From the NCBI GenBank assembly GCA_013335275.1, contig JAAXVX010000016.1, positions 1 through 11,530 of the forward strand: DNA of 11,530 bases. The letters are read 5' to 3'. Position numbers and translations under genes: made by a program. Shown here one piece after another: positions 5,879 through 11,530 of this stretch; position 1 is the first letter of the stretch; every line of letters begins with the position of its first letter. The notes under the pieces are model-generated. The model was not told the origin of the DNA. It ran no database searches and was given only the letters and a program-made list of their open reading frames with translations. This DNA comes from Bacteroidales bacterium. Its GTDB lineage: Bacteria; Bacteroidota; Bacteroidia; Bacteroidales; UBA932.

Positions 5879-7033
5879 ATGGTCCAAATTAAAGAAACCG
5901 AGAGATTTAAGACGCTTGAAACACCGTTTTATTACTATGACATGGAACTTCTCAGAGAAACTCTGAAAAGGTATACCGATGAATTAAAAAAATATAACTA
6001 TCATGCACACTATGCATTAAAGGCAAATGCAAATGTGAGAGTTCTTTCACTCATAAAGGATTTCGGTCTTGGTGCCGATTGTGTAAGCGGCAATGAAGTT
6101 TCTCTCGCTCTTAAAACAGGTTTTTCTCCTGATAAAGTTGTATATGCAGGGGTAGGCAAATCCGACAAAGAGATAAAAACTGCTCTCGAAGGCGGAATTT
6201 TCTGTTTTAACTGTGAATCTGTGCCGGAAATTGAAGTTATTAATTCCATTGCAGAATCAATGGGCAAAAAGGTAGGAATAGCCCTTAGGATTAATCCGGA
6301 CATTGATGCTCATACACATAAATACATCAGCACGGGACGGTCTCAGGACAAATTTGGGATAAGTCCATGGATGTTTGACGATGTACTCGCTACAATAAAA
6401 AAATCTTCAAATATCAATCTCATAGGTCTCCACTTTCATGTGGGCTCACAGATAACCGACCTGAATGTTTTTTCAATGCTGTGCAAAAGAATAAACGAAC
6501 TTCAGAAGTGGTTTATTGAAAGGGGAATATTTATTGAAAACATCAATCTTGGGGGTGGCTTGGGAATAGATTATGTTAACCCGGATGAAAACCCGATTTC
6601 CGACTTCAAAAATTACTTCTCAATAATAAACAGCAACCTTATAGTTTATCCGGGACAAAAAATTCATTTTGAGCCGGGCAGAACAATAGTTGCTCAGTGC
6701 GGCTCGCTTATTTCAAGAGTGCTGTATGTGAAAATGGGTAAAGGGAAGAAGTTTGCCATTCTTGATGCCGGAATGAACGACCTGATAAGGCCGGCCCTGT
6801 ATCAGGCAAGCCACAGAATAGACAACCTTACCTCGAAGGGAAGAATGATGCGCTATGATGTAGTAGGTCCGGTGTGTGAGTCAAGCGACCGCTTCGGGAA
6901 GAATCTCCTTCTTCCGCAAACCAAAAGAGGCGATCTGGTTGCAATTCGTTCTGCCGGCGCATACGGACAGGTAATGGCCATGAGATATAACCAAAAAGAT
7001 ATTGCTCCTGAATATTTTTCCGAAAATATTTAA
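5879..7033 (+). CDS. lysA: Diaminopimelate decarboxylase LysA
   Basis: LysA decarboxylates meso-diaminopimelate to L-lysine, the last step of lysine synthesis, using PLP. The 384-residue protein is a fold-III PLP enzyme with an alanine-racemase-type barrel followed by a beta domain. Visible are the PLP lysine Lys48 in HYALKAN, LHFHVGSQ (184-191), GGGLGIDY (225-232) for phosphate binding, EPGR (265-268), CESSD (333-337), whose Cys serves the neighbouring subunit's active site, and AYGQVMAMRYN (361-371). HFHVGSQ plus CESSD distinguishes it from carboxynorspermidine decarboxylase, which matters because the divergent neighbour is a polyamine-type enzyme. Its length fits the compact LysA of Bacteroidota. 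It has no Shine-Dalgarno site. A TetR-type gene follows after 33 bases and may be co-transcribed. Confidence 0.95.
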   Translation: MVQIKETERFKTLETPFYYYDMELLRETLKRYTDELKKYNYHAHYALKANANVRVLSLIKDFGLGADCVSGNEVSLALKTGFSPDKVVYAGVGKSDKEIKTALEGGIFCFNCESVPEIEVINSIAESMGKKVGIALRINPDIDAHTHKYISTGRSQDKFGISPWMFDDVLATIKKSSNINLIGLHFHVGSQITDLNVFSMLCKRINELQKWFIERGIFIENINLGGGLGIDYVNPDENPISDFKNYFSIINSNLIVYPGQKIHFEPGRTIVAQCGSLISRVLYVKMGKGKKFAILDAGMNDLIRPALYQASHRIDNLTSKGRMMRYDVVGPVCESSDRFGKNLLLPQTKRGDLVAIRSAGAYGQVMAMRYNQKDIAPEYFSENI

Positions 7034-7066
7034 CAGTTAATTTTATTTACTAAAGAAAAACAAATT

Positions 7067-7675
7067 ATGAGCAGAGTAAGTTCTAAAGATCGGTACGTTT
7101 CCCAGGTGTACGTACTATTCAGGCAAAAGGGACTTAAGATGACAATGGAAGAGATTGCAGACGACCTTAAACTTACAAAGAAGACTCTTTACAACAATTT
7201 CAACAGTAAGGAAGAGCTGATGCGTACAGTTATGCAGTATGTACTCGGAGACATTGAATTCCGTATAAATCTTGCGCTTAACCAGGGACGTAATGCTATT
7301 GAGGCATTACATCATACAAGCGACATGATGAATAAATCTCTAACTGAAATAGGCCCGCTGCTGCTCAGCGACTCATCTAAATATCTTCCGGATCTGAAAC
7401 TTCTGGACCATACAAACAGGATGTCGTTCTATTCAAAGATAATTTACGAAAATCTGGAAAGAGGAATTACTGAGTCGCTTTACAGGGACGATCTCAACAA
7501 AGAGCTGGTTACTTTGTTTTTTACATCTGCCATGGCCAAAATATACTCATGGAACGGCTCCTATACTTTTCTCAGAGATCCATACATATTTCACTCTGAG
7601 CTGGTGAGATATCATCTTGAGGCAATTGTAAACGAGGATGGAAGAAAAATCCTTAATGGTTTTATATCGAAATAG
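7067..7675 (+). CDS. TetR/AcrR-family transcriptional regulator
   Basis: The 202-residue protein has the N-terminal DNA-binding domain of TetR regulators: helix 1 at about 7-22, then the helix-turn-helix MTMEEIADDLKLTKKTLYNNFNSKEEL (26-51), where the LYNNFNSKEEL end is highly typical. The rest is a helical ligand-binding and dimerisation domain without recognisable specificity; the ligand and targets are unknown. TetR proteins often control neighbouring genes, but the neighbours here (lysA, ffh, folD) are housekeeping, so its targets may be elsewhere. It lies 33 bases after lysA and 25 before ffh, with no promoter or terminator that I can identify on either side. I see no clear palindrome in those short gaps that would serve as its own operator. 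Confidence 0.9.
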   Translation: MSRVSSKDRYVSQVYVLFRQKGLKMTMEEIADDLKLTKKTLYNNFNSKEELMRTVMQYVLGDIEFRINLALNQGRNAIEALHHTSDMMNKSLTEIGPLLLSDSSKYLPDLKLLDHTNRMSFYSKIIYENLERGITESLYRDDLNKELVTLFFTSAMAKIYSWNGSYTFLRDPYIFHSELVRYHLEAIVNEDGRKILNGFISK

Positions 7676-7700
7676 TTAGTCACAAAAATATTCCTATTAA

Positions 7701-9032
7701 ATGATGTTTGAAAATTTAATTGACAGATTGGAGAGCTCCTTTAAACTGCTTAAAGGTGAGGGGAGGATTACTGAGGTAAACGTAGCCGAAACGCTTAAAG
7801 AAATCAGAAAGGCCCTTCTGGATGCCGATGTAAGTTATAAAATTGCCAAAAATTTTTGTGATGATGTGAAGCAAAAGGCAATGGGGCAGGATGTGCTTAA
7901 GGCTGTCCGGCCGGGCCAGATGCTTACAAAAATTGTTCATGACGAGCTTACCCTGCTCATGGGCAGCGAGGCTCAGGACATTTCCGTTAAAGGCAATCCC
8001 GGAATTGTACTGGTTGCCGGTTTACAGGGCTCAGGTAAAACAACATTTTCCGGAAAACTTGCTCTCAACTGTAAAACGAAAAGAGGGTTAAAAACCATGC
8101 TTGTTGCCTGTGACGTGTACAGGCCTGCTGCTATAGAACAGTTGAAAATCCTTGGCGACCAGGTTGGGGTATTTGTATATTCGGAAGAGGGAGCAAAAGA
8201 TCCTGTTCAGATAGCAAAAAATGCAATTTCCAAAGCAAAGCAGGAGGGGTATTCATTAGTAATAATAGATACAGCCGGTCGTCTTGCGATTGATGAGCAG
8301 ATGATGACGGAAATTGCTGCAATCAAAAAAACGGTACAGCCCACAGAAACCTTGTTTGTTGTTGACGCAATGACCGGTCAGGATGCCGTTGAAACAGCAA
8401 AAGCTTTCAATGACAGGCTCAATTTTGACGGAGTCGTACTTACTAAGCTTGACGGTGATACCAGAGGCGGTGCGGCCCTTTCGATTATGGCAGTCGTTAA
8501 TAAGCCAATCAAATTTGCCTCATCGGGCGAAAAGATGGAGGCACTTGATGTTTTCCATCCAAAAAGGATTGCAGACAGAATATTGGGCATGGGAGACGTT
8601 GTCTCTCTGGTAGAAAAGGCTCAGGAACAATTTGACGAAGTCGAGGCACGCAGGCTTCAGAAGAAACTTGCAAAAGATCAGTTTTCCCTTCAGGATTTTT
8701 ACAGCCAGATTCAGCAGATTAAAAAGATGGGAAATATCAAGGAGCTTGCCTCAATGATTCCTGGAATGGGAAAAGCGCTCAAAGATATTGACATGGACAA
8801 CTCTTCTTTTAAAAGCATTGAGGCGATAATTCAGTCAATGACTGTTGAAGAAAAAGATAATCCTGCAGTTTTAAACGGAAGCAGGAGAAAAAGGATTGCA
8901 GCCGGAAGCGGAACTTCTATTGCCGAAGTTAACAGGCTTATAAAGCAATTCGAAGATACCCGCAAAGTGATGAAAAATTTCGCCGGCGGCGGAAAAAATG
9001 CAATGAAGGCAATCGGAGGTTTACGCAGATAA
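7701..9032 (+). CDS. ffh: Signal recognition particle protein Ffh (SRP54)
   Basis: Ffh binds 4.5S/SRP RNA and the signal sequences of nascent inner-membrane proteins, and with its receptor FtsY delivers ribosomes to the SecYEG translocon. The 443-residue protein shows the helical N domain (1-90), the GTPase G domain with P-loop GLQGSGKTT (107-115), DVYRPAA (138-144), DTAGR (190-194), [10 protein letters not shown] (248-257) and the closing [12 protein letters not shown] (276-287), then the M domain (about 325-430). In the M domain, methionine-rich helices and [25 protein letters not shown] (394-418) form the RNA-binding helix-turn-helix. Either ATG of ATGATG at 7701 could start translation; the second gives the family-typical MFENL start. 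folD follows after 19 bases, a common pairing in Bacteroidales. No SRP RNA gene is visible in the window. Confidence 0.97.
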   Translation: MMFENLIDRLESSFKLLKGEGRITEVNVAETLKEIRKALLDADVSYKIAKNFCDDVKQKAMGQDVLKAVRPGQMLTKIVHDELTLLMGSEAQDISVKGNPGIVLVAGLQGSGKTTFSGKLALNCKTKRGLKTMLVACDVYRPAAIEQLKILGDQVGVFVYSEEGAKDPVQIAKNAISKAKQEGYSLVIIDTAGRLAIDEQMMTEIAAIKKTVQPTETLFVVDAMTGQDAVETAKAFNDRLNFDGVVLTKLDGDTRGGAALSIMAVVNKPIKFASSGEKMEALDVFHPKRIADRILGMGDVVSLVEKAQEQFDEVEARRLQKKLAKDQFSLQDFYSQIQQIKKMGNIKELASMIPGMGKALKDIDMDNSSFKSIEAIIQSMTVEEKDNPAVLNGSRRKRIAAGSGTSIAEVNRLIKQFEDTRKVMKNFAGGGKNAMKAIGGLRR

Positions 9033-9051
9033 TATAATTCAAATCAGGTAT

Positions 9052-9918
9052 ATGATAATTCTGGACGGAAAGGCGACAGCAGATGAGATTAAAATTGAAA
9101 TAGCCGCAAAAGTGGATGAAATTCTCCTGAAAGGGGGAAAAAGGCCACACCTTGCAGCAATTCTTGTAGGAGATGACGGTGCGTCTCAAACATATGTCGG
9201 ACATAAAGAAAAGGCCTGCGCGCAAGTAGGATTCACCTCTACAATACTCCGGTTTTCAAACTCGATTACTGAGGATTTTCTAATAAATGAAATTGCCGCA
9301 ATTAACGCCAATCCCGATATAGACGGACTGATTGTTCAGCTTCCTCTTCCTAAGCACATTAATGAGCAGAGAGTAATTGAAACAATTGATCCCAAAAAAG
9401 ATGTTGATGGTTTTCACCCCGAAAATGTTGGACGAATGGTACTTGGCCTGCCGTCTTTTGTATCGGCAACACCATGGGGCATTATGGAACTTCTGAAAAG
9501 GTACAATATTGAAACATCGGGTAAAAACTGCGTTGTAATAGGAAGAAGCAATATTGTCGGCAGGCCTATGGCTAATCTGCTGTCTCAGAAATCCAAACCG
9601 GGAGATTGCACTGTTACAATTTGCCACAGCCGCACCAAAGACATAAAAGAACATACTTTAAATGCAGATATTATAATTGCAGCATTGGGCATACCCGAAT
9701 TTCTCACCGGTGATATGGTAAAAGACGGCGCTGTTATTATTGATGTTGGTATAACAAGAGTAAAAGCCGATAATAAGAGCGGTTTCCGTTTAGTGGGAGA
9801 TGTCCTGTTCAGGGAAGTATCTCCAAAATGCTCATATATTACGCCCGTTCCAGGCGGTGTGGGCCCTATGACTATTATTTCGCTGTTGAATAATACTTTA
9901 AAAGCGGCAGGACATTAA
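9052..9918 (+). CDS. folD: Bifunctional methylenetetrahydrofolate dehydrogenase/cyclohydrolase FolD
   Basis: FolD interconverts 5,10-methylene-, 5,10-methenyl- and 10-formyl-tetrahydrofolate, supplying one-carbon units for purines and formyl-methionine. The 288-residue protein has the catalytic pair Tyr48 and Lys52 in [17 protein letters not shown] (96-100), KKDVDGFHP (115-123) around the folate site, the NADP-binding GRSNIVGRP (164-172), ICHSRT (190-195), and the C-terminal [10 protein letters not shown] (265-274). All residues usually named as catalytic are intact and the length is normal. It follows ffh by 19 bases on the same strand with an AGG close to its ATG, and is probably the last gene of that transcript because a hairpin terminator begins 31 bases after its stop. 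Confidence 0.97.
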   Translation: MIILDGKATADEIKIEIAAKVDEILLKGGKRPHLAAILVGDDGASQTYVGHKEKACAQVGFTSTILRFSNSITEDFLINEIAAINANPDIDGLIVQLPLPKHINEQRVIETIDPKKDVDGFHPENVGRMVLGLPSFVSATPWGIMELLKRYNIETSGKNCVVIGRSNIVGRPMANLLSQKSKPGDCTVTICHSRTKDIKEHTLNADIIIAALGIPEFLTGDMVKDGAVIIDVGITRVKADNKSGFRLVGDVLFREVSPKCSYITPVPGGVGPMTIISLLNNTLKAAGH

Positions 9919-9949
9919 TTTTCAGTTCTGTAAATATTTATAAAAATGA

Positions 9950-9975
9950 GAAAGCCGGTTGTTAAACCGGCTTTC
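9950..9975. terminator. Hairpin terminator after folD
   Basis: A perfect 11-base-pair GC-containing stem (9950-9960 with 9965-9975) closes a GTTA loop. The T-run after it is short on the + strand (CTTTGG). On the - strand the stem is followed by a T-rich stretch, so it may terminate transcripts from both folD and the outer-membrane gene on the other side. Confidence 0.8.
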
Positions 9976-9980
9976 CTTTG

Positions 9981-10036
9981 GTAGGGACGTACTGTTTTAT
10001 GAATGTTCACCTAAATTTCATATGATACTCCCGTAC
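9981..10036. repeat. Imperfect inverted repeat between folD and the outer-membrane gene
   Basis: GTAGGGACGTA (9981-9991) pairs with TACTCCCGTAC (10026-10036) if one base is bulged on each arm (C9988, G10033). Inside it TATGAA (9998-10003) pairs with TTCATA (10017-10022). The structure immediately follows the folD terminator. It could be a second terminator, a small structured RNA, a degraded repeat, or chance; no function can be read from it. Confidence 0.35.
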
Positions 10037-10085
10037 CGGGACTTTTCTATTTAATTGTTTAATACTTTCTAAATAAGTGCGGAAA

Positions 10086-11530
10086 TTAGTTCCCGTTTCC
10101 AACACGGCTTGCCTCTTCGGCGTTGCCAACCTTTCTCATTTTCATTCCTTTGCTTTGGCCAAAACGATACTGAAAACTTAATGTTATAGTACGGTTCCTG
10201 CTAAGAGATGTAAAATAATATGCATTCAGCTGGTCTGTGTTTAATGACACATTGTTTTTAAGGCTGTTAAATATATCATGGACATTAAGCGAAAGAGTTC
10301 CCATATTTTTGAACAACCCTTTTTTAACTCCCACAGATATTTCATATGTAGGGTCAACAGTAAAGTATCCGTAAGGAATTTTACTTTGGAAAACGCCTGT
10401 CAATTCAACTTTGTAGTCTTTAGGCAAAAGGAATGCCGTATTGATGTTTCCGTTTGAAAATATTGAACTGCTGTTATAACCCTCAGTTTTATTTTCAACG
10501 TTTGCCAGAAAGACATTTGCATTTATTATCATCCATTTTGTGATGGGAAATTCTGTTAAAGACACAGATCCTCCCATAAACGATTGTTTTCCAAAGTTAT
10601 CCCAAATGAGTTTTTTCTCTCCGGTTTGCGAATTGAAATACGCATTCTGAATGATGGCGTTATTCAGGAATTGTCCGTGAAGTGCAAACGACAAGTGTTG
10701 TTTTACACCCAAAGAGAGGCTGATCTGATGATTATACTGCGGATTCACGTTTGGATTGCCTTCAACTGAACTATTTGCATCTATATACATTCTGAAAGGA
10801 TTTAACTGGAAGAAACTTGGTCTTTGAATCCTCATTGTGTATGAGAGCCCGAATCTTAGATTCTTATTGGGTGTGTAGCCAACAAAAGCAGTTGGAAAAA
10901 CATCCAGATAAGATTTAGTGGTAACAGTGTCCGCGCTTATCCATTCACCGGTTGAGTTTGTCATCTCTGCTCTGATACCGCCTTTGACGCTCCAAACTGT
11001 TCCGAACTGTTTTGCAAGAGAAACATATGCTGCAGAAATATTTTCCGTGTAATTGAATTTACTGCTTAACTGGTTGTTGACAATCCAGTTGCCGTTAACC
11101 TGGTCATTCCGCACGAGGTCATTGTTTGTCCTGCTTTGGGCCCACTTGGCACCTGCCTCCATCTTAATGGATTTAAAGATAACCTGTTCGTAGTCTGCTC
11201 TAAGGGACATTATGTTAATCAGTTGGTTTGAACTGCTTTTGAATATAGAAGGAACTCTTGTCTCCGCACCCTGGCTATCAGAAAAATAGTTGTCCTGGGC
11301 ACTGTTCTTTCCAATGTCGTAATAGCCGTAATCTGCATTAAGAGTTACCTCCTGATTTTCTTTAAACGTATGGGTATAGTTTAGATTTCCCGATACTGTG
11401 TAAAAATTATCCTTATTGCTGATACCTGTTCTTGTATTTTCTATAAGCACTCCATTGTTGAAAAGCTCATTTCCCGTTACATCGTTATCTGTGTTTCCTG
11501 ACTGATTTCTGATGAAACCGTTTACGATAA
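10086..11530 (-). CDS. Outer-membrane beta-barrel protein (OMP_b-brl_3 type), N-terminus outside window
   Basis: The frame is open from 11530 down to the stop at 10086: about 481 codons, with 26 in-frame codons upstream of the GTG at 11450, so that GTG is not the start. What is present is the C-terminal barrel of a TonB-dependent-receptor-like family typical of Bacteroidota. It has alternating aromatic and polar beta strands, the family-typical segment RIQRPSFFQLNPFRMYID followed by EGNPNVNPQ, and a final strand TITLSFQYRF ending in an aromatic residue, as outer-membrane proteins do. A hydrophilic tail of about 24 residues follows the last strand. Full-length members usually begin with a signal peptide and a carboxypeptidase-regulatory-like domain and are about 800 residues long. 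The function is likely transport or surface binding; the substrate is unknown. It converges with folD across a hairpin. Confidence 0.88.
   Translation of the reverse strand, partial: IVNGFIRNQSGNTDNDVTGNELFNNGVLIENTRTGISNKDNFYTVSGNLNYTHTFKENQEVTLNADYGYYDIGKNSAQDNYFSDSQGAETRVPSIFKSSSNQLINIMSLRADYEQVIFKSIKMEAGAKWAQSRTNNDLVRNDQVNGNWIVNNQLSSKFNYTENISAAYVSLAKQFGTVWSVKGGIRAEMTNSTGEWISADTVTTKSYLDVFPTAFVGYTPNKNLRFGLSYTMRIQRPSFFQLNPFRMYIDANSSVEGNPNVNPQYNHQISLSLGVKQHLSFALHGQFLNNAIIQNAYFNSQTGEKKLIWDNFGKQSFMGGSVSLTEFPITKWMIINANVFLANVENKTEGYNSSSIFSNGNINTAFLLPKDYKVELTGVFQSKIPYGYFTVDPTYEISVGVKKGLFKNMGTLSLNVHDIFNSLKNNVSLNTDQLNAYYFTSLSRNRTITLSFQYRFGQSKGMKMRKVGNAEEASRVGNGN

Noticed and set aside
6010..6303. 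Antisense open frame of 97 codons opposite lysA
   Set aside because: It is a shadow of the conserved LysA barrel with no independent support.
5879..7033. Carboxynorspermidine or ornithine decarboxylase instead of LysA, suggested by the polyamine-type neighbour
   Set aside because: HFHVGSQ, GGGLGIDY, EPGR and CESSD together are the diaminopimelate decarboxylase set.
9280..9654. Antisense open frame of 124 codons opposite folD
   Set aside because: It lies entirely within a well-conserved folD, its product has no recognisable domain, and it looks like a shadow frame.
9946..9984. A 12-residue open frame starting with ATG across the folD terminator
   Set aside because: It is made almost entirely of the hairpin arms and has no upstream signal; it is chance coding within the stem.
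11448..11450. GTG as the start of the outer-membrane protein
   Set aside because: The same frame stays open through 26 further codons to the window edge with barrel-like sequence, so the protein is truncated by the window rather than starting there.

Overview
The window looks like chromosomal DNA from a member of the Bacteroidota, probably Bacteroidales. The signs are the gene content (recF followed by a DUF721 gene, a DUF4301 protein, a CarboxypepD/TonB-type 'OMP_b-brl_3' outer-membrane barrel, an ffh-folD pair), AT-rich intergenic DNA, few Shine-Dalgarno sequences, and TAnnTTTG-type -7 elements in the one intergenic region where a housekeeping promoter can be read. I see no tRNA, rRNA, CRISPR array or insertion sequence. 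No gene-free stretch exceeds 300 bases; the longest (9919-10085) holds a terminator hairpin and an imperfect inverted repeat.

Region 1 (1-3151, + strand) is a tightly packed operon-like run: the 3' end of recF (its start lies outside the window), a DUF721/DciA-like gene overlapping it by ATGA, pdxB (vitamin B6 synthesis), and a DUF4301 gene overlapping pdxB by 8 bases. Region 2 (3157-4633) is an ECF sigma-factor locus. The sigma gene and a small two-helix membrane protein, likely its anti-sigma factor, are read leftwards, and a three-helix membrane protein (DUF6249-like) is read rightwards. Both divergent promoters carry the same ECF-type signature, TGTAAC-N16-CGTC, which strongly suggests that the sigma factor drives both sides.

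Region 3 (4649-5781) begins with a strong, probably bidirectional terminator. After it comes a leftward deoxyhypusine-synthase-family gene, likely a polyamine enzyme because bacteria lack eIF5A. Region 4 (5879-9918, + strand) starts divergently from that gene with lysA (last step of lysine synthesis), then a TetR-type regulator, ffh (signal recognition particle GTPase) and folD (one-carbon folate enzyme), ending in a hairpin terminator. Region 5 (10086 to the right edge, - strand) is the C-terminal part of a large outer-membrane beta-barrel protein whose reading frame runs off the window.

Most of the window is housekeeping. The two observations most worth following are the matched divergent ECF promoters at 4120-4193, and the motif order in the DUF4301 protein, which closely parallels UDP-sugar pyrophosphorylases and suggests that this uncharacterised family is a nucleotidyltransferase.
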